Assembly: GCA_016704895.1 (NCBI GenBank)
Contig: JADIZG010000073.1
Coordinates: forward strand, 1 to 64,000
Length of the DNA: 64,000 nucleotides
Source: Betaproteobacteria bacterium
GTDB taxonomy: Bacteria; Pseudomonadota; Gammaproteobacteria; Burkholderiales; Casimicrobiaceae
Direction: 5' to 3'
A program made the translations under genes and the position numbers. Numbering within the stretch: the first letter of the stretch is position 1; each line of letters begins with the position of its first letter. The notes beneath the pieces are model-generated. The model had not been told where the DNA came from and searched no databases. It saw nothing but the letters and a program-made list of their open reading frames with translations. Below, in pieces: positions 27,860 to 39,770 of this stretch.

Positions 27860-28309
27860 TCATTGCGTGCCCTTCGCGCGCGGCGGCAGCACCATCTGCG
27901 TGCAGCGGAAGAGCGCCATCGTCGCGCCGTCGGACTTGCGCGTCACCGTCGCGTCCCACACCTGCGTCGTCCGGCCGAGATGCACCGCGCGTGCGGCGCA
28001 CGCGATCGTCCCCTCGCGCGTCGTCGAGACGAAGTTGCACTTGAGCTCGACGGTCGTGAAGTTGTGGTTGTCGTCGGGCAGGTGCGCGATGCAACCGTAG
28101 CCGCACGCGGTGTCGGCCAGCGCGATGACGGTGGCGGCGTGCAGGTAGCCGTTGGGCGCGAGCAGCTCGGGACGCACGTCGAGCTCCGCGTCGAGCCGTC
28201 CGTGCTCGAGCGCGACCGGCCGGAATCCGACGAGTCCGGGCAGCTTGCCGTCCCCGCGATGCTTCAGCGTCTCGAGCAGGTGGGCCCAGTGCGTCGCGTC
28301 GTGGCTCAT
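27860..28309 (-). CDS. PaaI-family hot-dog thioesterase
   Basis: The 149-residue protein has the PaaI/4HBT core: LAPNGYLHAATVIALADTA and NFTTVELKCNFVSTTREG. The start at 28309 (MSHDATHW) is chosen because GAGGGG precedes it at suitable distance; a longer frame to 28357 has no such site. Members hydrolyse aryl- or acyl-CoA thioesters. It sits in the same direction as the hydrolase but with a gap of about 50 bases. Confidence 0.85.
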   Translation of the reverse strand: MSHDATHWAHLLETLKHRGDGKLPGLVGFRPVALEHGRLDAELDVRPELLAPNGYLHAATVIALADTACGYGCIAHLPDDNHNFTTVELKCNFVSTTREGTIACAARAVHLGRTTQVWDATVTRKSDGATMALFRCTQMVLPPRAKGTQ

Positions 28310-28378
28310 GTCGTGCCCCTCGAATCGAAAGCGCGAGGATACCGCAACGCGCGGCATCCTGGCGCGGCGTCCGCCGGC

Positions 28379-28858
28379 TCAGGTGTAGGCGAGGAACCGC
28401 CCGCAGGCGATCACGGAGAACCACAGCGCGATCGACAGCGCGGCGGCGACGCGCACGCGCCCCGGAACGCCGGCCTCGACGTCCCAGCCGCCCGACGCGC
28501 GCATCGCGCCGGCGTGCAGCAGGCCCGCGTTGATGCCCGCCGCGAGGATGAGCCCCATCTTCAGCATGAAGACGCGGTTGCCGAGATAGTCCGAAGCGTG
28601 CGCGGTGAACATCGTGAGGCCGCTCGCGGCGGCGACCAGGAACGCCGCGAGCGTCCACGGGAGGACGTGCGCGGCGAGGCGCGAGACCGGGAGGCGCCGC
28701 GACAGCCCGACGAGGCGCAGGTCGAGGACGACGATCGAGCCGACGACGATCGCGAACGCGCCGATGTGGATCGTCTCGACGATCGGGAACGCCCACATCG
28801 ATTCCCGCAGGTAGCGGCCGACGCCCGTCGCCTCGACCGCGTGCAGCGCCGTCGTCAT
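28379..28858 (-). CDS. DUF6644-like integral membrane protein
   Basis: A 159-residue membrane protein with about four hydrophobic segments (FPIVETIHIGAFAIVVGSIV, HVLPWTLAAFLVAAASGL, MLKMGLILAAGINAGLLHAG, AALSIALWFSVIACGRFLAY). The conserved HIGAFA His and the FTAHASDYLGNRVFMLKM segment recall DUF6644 proteins, which commonly pair with DUF6152 proteins. It lies 16 bases after the DUF6152 gene, almost certainly in one transcript. The function is unknown. Confidence 0.75.
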   Translation of the reverse strand: MTTALHAVEATGVGRYLRESMWAFPIVETIHIGAFAIVVGSIVVLDLRLVGLSRRLPVSRLAAHVLPWTLAAFLVAAASGLTMFTAHASDYLGNRVFMLKMGLILAAGINAGLLHAGAMRASGGWDVEAGVPGRVRVAAALSIALWFSVIACGRFLAYT

Positions 28859-28874
28859 GCGCGCGCCCCGTCGG

Positions 28875-29219
28875 TCAGCGCAGCTCGACGGTCCGCCCGT
28901 CCACCGTGATGCGCTCGGCGCGCATCTCGTCGGGCTTGTTGCGGTTCGGGTAGCCGACGACGGTGACGGTCTTGCCGGGCACGAGCTCGGCGCGCGGCAG
29001 CCCGCGGTTCTCCATGCGCGAGGGCGGCGCGAGGACCGCCGTCCACGTCTTGCCACCCGACGAGAGCTTCACGAAGCCGTGCGGATGCTCGTAGCCCGAC
29101 AGCTCGATCTTCCCCGTGAGCGTCAGCGCCTGCGAGCTGTCGTACTCGCTCCAGCCATGGTGCGCGAGCGCGGGGATCGCGGCGAATGCCAGGGCCGCTG
29201 CGGCGATGCGGAGGTTCAT
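28875..29219 (-). CDS. DUF6152-like small periplasmic protein
   Basis: The 114-residue product has a signal peptide (AAAALAFAAIPALAHHGWSEY) whose mature end begins HHGW, then an OB-like region (TLTGKIELSGYEHPHGFVKL) ending PDEMRAERITVDGRTVEL. The HHGWSEYD N terminus and HPHG motif are the typical marks of DUF6152. The histidine-rich mature N terminus invites a metal-binding guess, but no function is established. Confidence 0.78.
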   Translation of the reverse strand: MNLRIAAAALAFAAIPALAHHGWSEYDSSQALTLTGKIELSGYEHPHGFVKLSSGGKTWTAVLAPPSRMENRGLPRAELVPGKTVTVVGYPNRNKPDEMRAERITVDGRTVELR

Positions 29220-29261
29220 GCGAGGTCTCCCGGGGGTTGGGGATCGGGCGGCGCCGGGGGG

Positions 29262-30302
29262 TCAACCGGCGAGCGCGGCGACGTCGGCCAGCAGCCGGTC
29301 GACGTCGCGCTCGGCGGTGTCCCAGGCGCACATGAATCGGCAGCCAGTGTCGCCCACGAACACGTAGAAGCGCCAGCCCCGGGCGCGCAGCCCCTCGATC
29401 ACGCGAGGCGGCAGCTCGACGAAGACCCCGTTCGCCTGCGTCGGCGCGATCAGCACGGCGCCGGGGACGTTCGCGAGCCCGTCGGCGAGCCGACGCGCCA
29501 TCGCGTTCGCGTGCGCGGCGTACGCGAGCCATCGCCCGTTCTCGAGCATCGCGATCCACGGCGCGGCGACGAAGCGCATCTTCGAGGCGAGGTGCCCCGC
29601 CTGCTTGCGGCGGCGCGCGAACTCCTCGGCGAGCGCCGCGTCGAAGAAGACCAGCGCCTCGCCGAAGGGCAACCCGTTCTTGGTGCCGCCAAAGGCCAGC
29701 ACGTCCACGCCCGCGCGCTGGGCGAGGTCCGCGGGCGCGCATCCCAGCGCGGCGACCGCGTTGGCGAAGCGCGCCCCGTCGAGGTGCACCTTCATCCCGC
29801 GCGCGTGGGCGGCATCGGCGAGCGCGCCGAGCTCCCGCGGCGCGTAGACGGTGCCGAGCTCGGTCGCCTGCGTGAGCGAGAGCGCGCGCGGCCGCGACGC
29901 GTGCTCGTCGTGCGCCACCGCGCGCGCGGCGAACGCTTCGGGCGTCACCTTCGCGCCGGGACCAGCCACCGCGAGGAGCTTCGCGCCGCCGCTCGCCGCC
30001 TCGCACGCGCCGCACTCGTCGACGTTCACGTGAGCGAACTCGTGGCAGACGACCGCGTCGGTCGGGCGGCAGATCGACGCGATCGCGAGCGCGTTCGCCG
30101 CGGTCCCCGTCGGCACGAAGTAGACGGGGACGTCGGCGTCGAACGTGCGGCGCACCGCGTCCGCGGCCTCGCGCGTCCACCGGTCGTTCCCGTAGCCCGC
30201 CGCGTGCCCGGCGTTCGCGCGCACGAACGCTTCCAGCGCCTCGGGCGCGATGCCGGCGTTGTTGTCGCTCGCGAACTGGCCGCTGCGTTCGTCGGCGCTC
30301 AC
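29262..30302 (-). CDS. ltaE: low-specificity L-threonine aldolase
   Basis: A PLP enzyme of 346 residues that cleaves L-threonine and allo-threonine to glycine and acetaldehyde. It has YFVPTGTAANALAIAS, CHEFAHVNVDECGACEAASG, KVHLDGARFANAVAALG and the PLP lysine in LAFGGTKNGLPFGEALV. The length and motif order match the bacterial family. It follows the DUF3422 gene by six bases on the same strand. Confidence 0.9.
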   Translation of the reverse strand: MSADERSGQFASDNNAGIAPEALEAFVRANAGHAAGYGNDRWTREAADAVRRTFDADVPVYFVPTGTAANALAIASICRPTDAVVCHEFAHVNVDECGACEAASGGAKLLAVAGPGAKVTPEAFAARAVAHDEHASRPRALSLTQATELGTVYAPRELGALADAAHARGMKVHLDGARFANAVAALGCAPADLAQRAGVDVLAFGGTKNGLPFGEALVFFDAALAEEFARRRKQAGHLASKMRFVAAPWIAMLENGRWLAYAAHANAMARRLADGLANVPGAVLIAPTQANGVFVELPPRVIEGLRARGWRFYVFVGDTGCRFMCAWDTAERDVDRLLADVAALAG

Positions 30303-30308
30303 GGGCGA

Positions 30309-31582
30309 TCACTCATGCCCGATCCCGCGGCGGATGCGGCGCAGCGCGAGCCACAGCGCCACGGCGATCGCCGGGATCGCGACGGCGACCGCGATGTCGA
30401 TGTCGACGCCGACCCCGAGCGACTTCGCGGCCTTCGCGAGGTAGCCGACGAGACCGGCCGCGTAGTAGGTGATCGCCGCGATCGACAGCCCCTCGACCGT
30501 CTGCTGCAGGCGCAGCTGCAGCCGCGCGCGCCGGTTCATCGACTCGAGCAGCGACTGGTTCTGGCGCTCGAGCGCGACCTCGACCTTCGCCCGCAGGAGC
30601 TGGCCGGCGCGGGCGATGCGGGCCGACAGCTCCTCCTGCCGCCGCGCGGCGGACGCGCAGGTCGCCATCGCCGGCGCGAGCCTGCGCTCCATGAACTCCT
30701 CGATCGTCTGCACGCCGGGGATCCGCTCCTCCCGCAACTCGGCGATGCGCTGGCGGACGAGGCCGAAGTACGCGTGCGCGGCGCCGAAGCGGAACCTCGT
30801 CGTCGCATCGCGCTGCTCGACCTCCGCGGCGAGGTGCATCAGGTCGTCGAGCAGCGCGCCTTCTTCCGACGCGCCCATCGCGACCATCCGCTCGGTGATC
30901 GCCGCGAGCCTGCGCTCGGCGTCGCCGAGCGGTCCCGCCGCCGCGCGCGCGACCGGGAACGCGAGCAGCGCCATCATCCGGTAGGTCTCGATATCGAGGA
31001 GCCGCTGCGCGAGGCGCCCCGCCTGCCGCCCGGTGAGCGAGACGTCGATCACGACGAACCGCGTGCAGCCGTCCTCGTCCATCACGAGGTCGGTGAGCGC
31101 GATGCCGGAGCCGTCGGACACGCGCGCGCCGATGACCGTCGCGTCGCCGAACGACGCGATCGCCGCGTCGAGGTCGTCCGCGCTCCCCGCCGCACGTCGA
31201 CCTCCGCGTAGACGATCGTCGTGCCCGGCAGGCTCGCGCGCCAGACGGCGGGCACCGCGTCGAGCGCGCGCGTGTCCGGCGGGTCGTCCTGGCCCATCGC
31301 GCGGAACACCGTGATGCCGGTGTACTCGGTGTGCCGCTCCCACTTGAGCCGGAACGCACCGCAGTCGATCCACAGGTAGCCGCTGGCGAACGAGGGCGCG
31401 GGCAGCCCGTGCTGCAAGGCGAGCGCGGAGATCGCGGCCTCCTCGGCCGCGCGCGCCTCGGGCGGAATGCGCAGCGCGAGGTGCGCGATGCGCTCGGGCG
31501 CGTGGAGCCGTGCAGGCGGCCGCGCGTGGATCTCGTCGTGCAGCGGCCGGCGCTGCGGATCGTCGGGGGGGCGCGTGCGCAT
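30309..31582 (-). CDS. DUF3422 family membrane-anchored protein, single frameshift
   Basis: The N-terminal part (LHDEIHARPPARLHAPERIA, FRLKWERHTEYTGITVFRA) and the remainder (DDLDAAIASFGDATVIGARV, RLLDIETYRMMALLAFPVAR) lie in different frames; restoring one missing base near 31185-31200 joins them into about 424 residues. The C terminus has two hydrophobic stretches (GLSIAAITYYAAGLVGYLAK, AVAVAIPAIAVALWLAL), giving a hairpin anchor with a large cytoplasmic N-terminal domain and a coiled-coil region before it. DUF3422 has no established function. Confidence 0.82.
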
Positions 31583-31654
31583 CGGCGCGATGGTACCGCG
31601 CGCGGCCGCCCGCCGGGCGCACCCGTCCGCCGCCGACCGCGGGGGGCGGCGGTC

Positions 31655-32122
31655 TCAGGCCGCCGGGCGCCGCGGCCCCGGGAACGGCACGATGCGCTCG
31701 AGGACCGTGCGCCAGTCGATGCCGTCCAGCAGGTTCTTGAGCACGAGGCCGAGCTCGGTGTCGCCCTCGACCGCGAGCCGTCGCGCGAAGAACAGCGTGT
31801 CGGGATCCTCCTCGCGCCGCGCGAGCGCGATGAAGTCGGACAGCGTCGCCGCGACCGTGAGGTCGGGCGCGTACGGCGCCCTGGCGACCCGGAACCCGGC
31901 CGGCGTCGATTCGACGTGCATCGCCAGGCCCAGGTCGCGCACGACGAGCGCGAACCGCTTGCCCTGGAGCGGGGCGACCTGCTCGCGCGACACGACGCGC
32001 CCGACGCCGAAGTCGAGCGCACGCGCGAGCACGAAGGCGGGCGGCGCGGCGGGCAGTCGCGCGACGATCCGCGCGACCGGCGAGGGGATCGTGAAGCGCG
32101 GCGTGCGCATGTCCGGAATCAT
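31655..32122 (-). CDS. ubiT: ubiquinone biosynthesis accessory factor, SCP2 domain
   Basis: The 155-residue protein has a lone SCP2 lipid-binding domain (GKRFALVVRDLGLAMHVEST, APDLTVAATLSDFIALARRE, ALNLLDGI-like LGLVLKNLLDGIDW). UbiT (YhbT) binds hydrophobic quinone intermediates during oxygen-independent ubiquinone synthesis. The ATG at 32122 overlaps the ubiV stop as ATGA, favouring it over the internal ATG at 32110. Its coupling to ubiU-ubiV makes the assignment firm. Confidence 0.9.
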   Translation of the reverse strand: MIPDMRTPRFTIPSPVARIVARLPAAPPAFVLARALDFGVGRVVSREQVAPLQGKRFALVVRDLGLAMHVESTPAGFRVARAPYAPDLTVAATLSDFIALARREEDPDTLFFARRLAVEGDTELGLVLKNLLDGIDWRTVLERIVPFPGPRRPAA

Positions 32123-33018
32123 GCCGCGACGAACTCGACGCCGGGCCGGCCGTGCCAGAACCCGTTGCACGGCGCGCCGGGAAGTCGCGCTGCGATCGAC
32201 GCGAACGCGGCCTCCGGCGTGCGCCGGCCGTCGATCGCGTCGCGGAACGCGGCGAGTACGTCGAGCGTCCCGTCACCCTGCGGGCTCACCCGCACGACGT
32301 CGACGCCCGCGGCCGCGAGCGCCGGCAGCTCGGCGAGCAGCGTGTAGACGCCCGCCGACTGGGTCTGCGTGCCGTTGATCGTCAGGAACGGCGCGCCCTC
32401 CCGCGTCCTGAGGTCGAGGCCGTCGGCGATGCCCAGGCACCGGTACTCGCAGGCGTCCTTCTGCAGGTTGTGGTGGCGGGCGGTGAAGCAACGCGCCGAG
32501 TACGCGAGCGGCAGGCGGCCGTGCGCGAGCACCTCGGTCTCGACGCCCGCCGGCGCGGCGCGCACGATGTCCGCGAGCGTGGCGGACGAGAGCTCCGGCG
32601 GGCTCACCCAGCGCATGGCGCCTTCGTTCGCGAGCAGCGAGAGCATCTGGGCCGAGTAGACCGACAGCGACGCGCCGGCGACGAACGGGAGCCCCGCGCC
32701 GCGCGCGCCGAGGATGCGCACCGCGCCCATGTCGTTCGCCTCGATGCGGAAGCGCTCGTGCTCGGCGAGCTTGCGCACGAGCCGGAGGTCGGCCTCCGCC
32801 TCGACGAGCGGCAGCGTCGACAGCACTGCCTCCTTGCCGGCGTCCGCGAGCATCGTCGCGATCTCGAGCCAGTCGGGCAGTCTCAGCTCGTGGCGGCGGG
32901 AGCACACCGTCTCCCCCAGATAGACGACGTCGACCGGCGCGGCCGCGACGTCGGCGTAGAAATCGAGCACGGCGTGCCGCGGCCAGTAGTAGAGGATGGG
33001 GCCCAGCGCGAGCTTCAT
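32119..33018 (-). CDS. ubiV: oxygen-independent ubiquinone hydroxylation protein, U32 peptidase-like
   Basis: A 299-residue U32-family protein. Cysteines at 39, 177, 190 and 194 reproduce the spacing of the four iron-sulfur ligands known in Escherichia coli UbiV (39, 180, 193, 197). Motifs include VVYLGETVCSRRHEL, IEANDMGAVRILGARG and QKDACEYRCLGIADG. With UbiU it forms the complex that hydroxylates the ubiquinone ring without oxygen. It begins two bases after the ubiU stop. Confidence 0.93.
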   Translation of the reverse strand: MKLALGPILYYWPRHAVLDFYADVAAAPVDVVYLGETVCSRRHELRLPDWLEIATMLADAGKEAVLSTLPLVEAEADLRLVRKLAEHERFRIEANDMGAVRILGARGAGLPFVAGASLSVYSAQMLSLLANEGAMRWVSPPELSSATLADIVRAAPAGVETEVLAHGRLPLAYSARCFTARHHNLQKDACEYRCLGIADGLDLRTREGAPFLTINGTQTQSAGVYTLLAELPALAAAGVDVVRVSPQGDGTLDVLAAFRDAIDGRRTPEAAFASIAARLPGAPCNGFWHGRPGVEFVAA

Positions 33019-33020
33019 GG

Positions 33021-34007
33021 TCACCGCCACGGGCGCGAATACGCGCCCAGCGTCTGCGTCTGCCCCTCGGCGAGCGCGTCGAGGTCGGCGTGCCAGCGGC
33101 GGTCGGCGACGAACGCGGCCGGGGCGCGCGCGCAGGCGTCGATCGCGGCGCGCCAGGTGCGCGTCACCTGCGCGACGTAGGCGGGGCTGCGCTGGCGCCC
33201 CTCGATCTTGATGGCCGCGACGCCGATGCGCATGAGCTCGGGCAGCATGTCGAGCGTGTTGAGGCTCGTCGGCTCCTCGAGCGCGTAGTAGGTGTCGCCG
33301 CCGACGTCGAAGCGTCCCTTGCACAGCGTCGGGTAGCCCGGGCGCTCGTCGCCCTCGAACGCGTCGATCAGGAAGCCGTTGAGCCGCGTGCGCATGCCGT
33401 TCGCGTGCGGCTCCCAGCGCACCGCCTTCGCGGGCGAGCACACGCCCTGGCAGTTCGGCGACTCGCCGGTGACGTAGGAGGAGAGCGCGCAGCGCCCCTC
33501 GACCATCACGCACAGGCTGCCGTAGCCGAACACCTCGATCTCGACGCCGGTGCGCGCGATCGTGTGCTCGACCTGCGCGAGCGAGAGCACGCGCGGCAGC
33601 ACCGCGCGCCGCACGCCGAAGCGCTCGCGGTACCACTCGATCGCCTCGTGGTTGGTCGCCGACGCCTGCACCGACAGGTGCAGGCGCAGCTCCGGATGCG
33701 TGCGCGCCGCGTAGTCGAGCAGCGCGGCGTCGGCGCAGATCGCCGCGTCGATGCCGAGCGCGGCGGCGCGGTCGACCGCGCGGGTCCAGCGCGCGAAGCC
33801 GGCGGTCGACGGGAAGGTGTTGAGCGCGACGAGCACCTTGCGGCCGCGCCGGTGCGCGTAGGCGATGCCCTCGGAGAGCGACGCGTCGTCGAAGTTGAGG
33901 CCCGCGAACGCCCGCGCGTTCGTCTCGTCGCGGAAGCCGACGTAGACGCAGTCGGCGCCGTGGTCGACGGCGGCCTTCAGCGCCGGCAGGCCGCCGGCGG
34001 GACACAC
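33021..34007 (-). CDS. ubiU: oxygen-independent ubiquinone hydroxylation protein, U32 peptidase family
   Basis: A 328-residue protein with CPAGGLPALKAAVDHGADCV at the N terminus and YGSLCVMVEGRCALSSYVTG centrally. Cys166, 173, 190 and 229 match the four ligands of E. coli UbiU (169, 176, 193, 232) with a constant offset of three, so the cluster site is intact. The only usable start is GTG at 34007, 24 bases past the alaS stop, making the N terminus three residues shorter than usual. It is probably co-transcribed with alaS. Confidence 0.93.
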   Translation of the reverse strand: MCPAGGLPALKAAVDHGADCVYVGFRDETNARAFAGLNFDDASLSEGIAYAHRRGRKVLVALNTFPSTAGFARWTRAVDRAAALGIDAAICADAALLDYAARTHPELRLHLSVQASATNHEAIEWYRERFGVRRAVLPRVLSLAQVEHTIARTGVEIEVFGYGSLCVMVEGRCALSSYVTGESPNCQGVCSPAKAVRWEPHANGMRTRLNGFLIDAFEGDERPGYPTLCKGRFDVGGDTYYALEEPTSLNTLDMLPELMRIGVAAIKIEGRQRSPAYVAQVTRTWRAAIDACARAPAAFVADRRWHADLDALAEGQTQTLGAYSRPWR

Positions 34008-34031
34008 GCCCTCGCCGACGCAGCGACGCCG

Positions 34032-36662
<2,631 letters not shown>

Positions 36663-36729
36663 GCGCTTTTCCGGTCGGGGCGCGGCGCCGCGGAATGCGG
36701 TTCGCGCCGGGAAAAAATCAAAGCTTTGG

Positions 36730-36760
36730 ATTGTACCGCCTGCCCTGCCTGCCGCCCAAG
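36730..36760 (-). promoter_or_regulatory. sigma-70 type promoter for alaS
   Basis: On the minus strand TACAAT (36735-36730) forms a near-consensus -10, with TTGGGC 18 bases upstream as a possible -35. It lies 68 bases before the alaS start, in a locally AT-rich leader containing AAAGCTTT. Confidence 0.55.
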
Positions 36761-36914
36761 GGCCTCCGGCGGCCCGAGGTCGACCGAACGGCCGAAGGCG
36801 GGGATCCGGAGACCCGGCGCAATCTCGATCGCGTGCCGGAACGGCACGCCCGGGCGGCGAATGCCGGCAAGGCGCCCGGCCCGGCGTGCGCACCGGCGTC
36901 CGCGAGGAGGACCC

Positions 36915-37328
36915 ATGGAACGCGAAGACCTGATGCGCCACCTGGCCGGCTGGCGCGACGGCATCGACCCGGCAAGCGGCGCGGTGCTGCCCGCCGATCA
37001 CCCCGCGCAGCGCACCGACTTCCTGCGCGTCGTCTGCGCCGCGATCGATGCGCTGGCGCCGACGCCGATGCCGACGGGCGCGCCGCCGCGCACGACGGCG
37101 GCCGGCCCGGGCCGTGCCAACGCCGGCCGGCCCTGGACTGCTGCCGAGGACGCACTGCTCGAACAGGCGCACGCGGCGGGCATGCGCATCGCGGAGCTCG
37201 CGCGCGCCCACGAGCGCACGTCGGGCGCGATCACCGCACGGCTCGTCAGGCTCGGCCGGATCGAGCCGCCGCCCGGGTTGCGCCTGCGCGGGACGTCGAC
37301 GCCCGGTGAAGGGGCATCAACGGCGTAG
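36915..37328 (+). CDS. small protein with a SANT/Myb-like helix-turn-helix region
   Basis: The 137-residue protein has an excellent ribosome-binding site (GAGGAGG, five bases before ATG). After MEREDLMRHLAGWRDGIDP and a Pro-rich linker comes RPWTAAEDALLEQAHAAGMR and IAELARAHERTSGAITARLV, a tryptophan-led three-helix pattern like SANT/Myb or DNA-helicase accessory HTH domains. It may bind DNA. It stands alone on the plus strand between alaS and recX; no function is known. Confidence 0.72.
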   Translation: MEREDLMRHLAGWRDGIDPASGAVLPADHPAQRTDFLRVVCAAIDALAPTPMPTGAPPRTTAAGPGRANAGRPWTAAEDALLEQAHAAGMRIAELARAHERTSGAITARLVRLGRIEPPPGLRLRGTSTPGEGASTA

Positions 37329-37354
37329 CGCCCGGGGAACGCGTCCGCGCGCCG

Positions 37355-37849
37355 TCACGCGACCTCGTCGTCGCACGCCGCGCCGGCGGCGCGCAGCACC
37401 TTGAGCGCGATCGCCATCGAGTAGCCGCGCGCCATCAGGAAGCGCACCTGGCGCGCTTTCTCGCGCTGGTCGCAGGGCGGCGTTCCGTAGCGGCGACGCC
37501 ACAACGCCAGCGCCTCGTCGACCTCGTCGCGCCCGGCGAGCGCGGCGAGCGCCGACGCGGCCGCCGCTTCGTCGACGCCCTTCTCCTTCAGCGCGTGCGC
37601 GATCGCCCGGCGCCCGTAGCGCCCCGCCTTCTGCGCGACGATCGCTTCGGCATATCGCGCGTCGGAGAGCAGGCCGCGCCGCGCGAGCTCGTCGAGCGCC
37701 GCGTCGGCGTCGGCTTCCGCGACGCCGCGCATCAGCAGCCGCGCGCGAAGCTCGGCTCGGCCGTATTCGCGCCGCGCGAGCATGCGCACGGCCGAGGACA
37801 GCGCAGACGGCTCGGGCCGGCCGGCTCGACGCGGCGGCGGGCGACGCAT
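37355..37849 (-). CDS. recX: RecA-inhibitory regulatory protein RecX
   Basis: RecX modulates RecA filaments. The 164-residue protein shows the family repeats: MLARREYGRAELRARLLMRG, ALDELARRGLLSDARYAEAI, KGVDEAAAASALAAL and a C-terminal QREKARQVRFLMARGYSMAI. It lies 88 bases downstream of recA on the same strand, the usual arrangement. The start at 37849 is the only ATG close to where similarity begins. Confidence 0.92.
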   Translation of the reverse strand: MRRPPPRRAGRPEPSALSSAVRMLARREYGRAELRARLLMRGVAEADADAALDELARRGLLSDARYAEAIVAQKAGRYGRRAIAHALKEKGVDEAAAASALAALAGRDEVDEALALWRRRYGTPPCDQREKARQVRFLMARGYSMAIALKVLRAAGAACDDEVA

Positions 37850-37937
37850 CGGTCGGCGCGAACGTTCGGCGTCAGGCGTCAGCGCGACGGCGCGGCGCGA
37901 CGGTCCGGCGCCGCGGGACCGGTGCCGACGCCCGCGC

Positions 37938-38973
<1,036 letters not shown>

Positions 38974-39080
38974 CGTGGTGGTTCCCGTAGTGTCCGAAGC
39001 GGTGGATGGGGGCCTTCGGGGCGCCGGCCGGCCCGCCGCTGCCGGGGGCTGCCGACGGGGTGTGCCCGTCGATGGCCCGG

Positions 39081-39103
39081 ATTATTCCATAGAACGATCG
39101 TTC
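39081..39103 (-). promoter_or_regulatory. recA promoter with a GAAC-N4-GTTC palindrome (possible LexA-type operator)
   Basis: A perfect 12-base palindrome GAACGATCGTTC (39092-39103) lies just upstream of AATAAT (minus strand, 39086-39081), about 108 bases before the recA start. The palindrome matches most of the Gram-positive SOS-box pattern CGAACRNRYGTTYC. I see no CTG-N10-CAG box, the form usual for beta- and gammaproteobacterial LexA, nearby. Confidence 0.5.
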
Positions 39104-39251
39104 GATGGAAGGGGTCTTTCGATCTAATCCGGACGGCCGATGGCGGATCCGGTCCCCGGACCTGCGGGCCGCCTTGGCCATGCGCCCCGGGCCGTCCCCG
39201 TCCCCTCGACCGGACCCGGACCGGCGGCGCCGACCCGTCCGACAGACCGGC

Positions 39252-39770
39252 CTAACGTGGGACCTCGCCCCGTGCGAGCGCGAGCACCCCGTCGATCGCG
39301 ATGCGCACCGACGCCGCGCGCACCGCGTCCCGGTCGCCCTCGAGGTGGCGCGTCCGGACCTCCCGCGCCCCGTCGCGCGTCGCCCAGGCGAAACAGACCG
39401 TGCCCACGGGCTTCGCCGGCGTGCCGCCCCCCGGGCCGGCAACGCCGGTGATCGCGACGGCGACGTCGGCCCCGCTCGACCGCAGCGCCCCCTCGGCCAT
39501 CGCCGCCGCGACGGCTTCCGACACGGCGCCCTCGCCGGCGATCGTCGCGGCCGGGACGCCCAGCATCCCGGTCTTCGCGCCGTTCGAGTAGGTGACGAAG
39601 CCCCGGTCGAACACGTCCGAGCTCCCCGGGATCGCGGTCACCGCGTGCGCGACTCCGCCGCCGGTGCACGACTCGGCGGTCGCGAGCGTCCAGCCGCGCG
39701 CGCGCAGCGCGTCGACGAGCGCCTGCGACACGGCGGCGAGCGTCCCGGCGCCCTGCGCGGCTACCGGCAC
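39252..39770 (-). CDS. pncC: nicotinamide-nucleotide amidohydrolase, CinA C-terminal type
   Basis: The 172-residue single-domain protein carries LATAESCTGGGVAHAVTAIP with the catalytic Ser, FVTYSNGAKTGMLGVP and VAITGVAGPGGGTPAKPVGT. It deamidates nicotinamide mononucleotide in NAD salvage. A GTG at 39770 overlaps the acetyltransferase end by ten bases and follows GGGAGGGC; an internal GTG at 39731 is the alternative. The molybdopterin-like N-terminal CinA domain is absent, as in E. coli YgaD. Confidence 0.92.
   Translation of the reverse strand: MPVAAQGAGTLAAVSQALVDALRARGWTLATAESCTGGGVAHAVTAIPGSSDVFDRGFVTYSNGAKTGMLGVPAATIAGEGAVSEAVAAAMAEGALRSSGADVAVAITGVAGPGGGTPAKPVGTVCFAWATRDGAREVRTRHLEGDRDAVRAASVRIAIDGVLALARGEVPR

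Noticed and set aside
38974..39251. A gene in the 278-base gap between recA and pncC
   Set aside because: No frame with a start, ribosome-binding site and protein-like composition; the region holds the recA promoter and GC-rich palindromic fragments.
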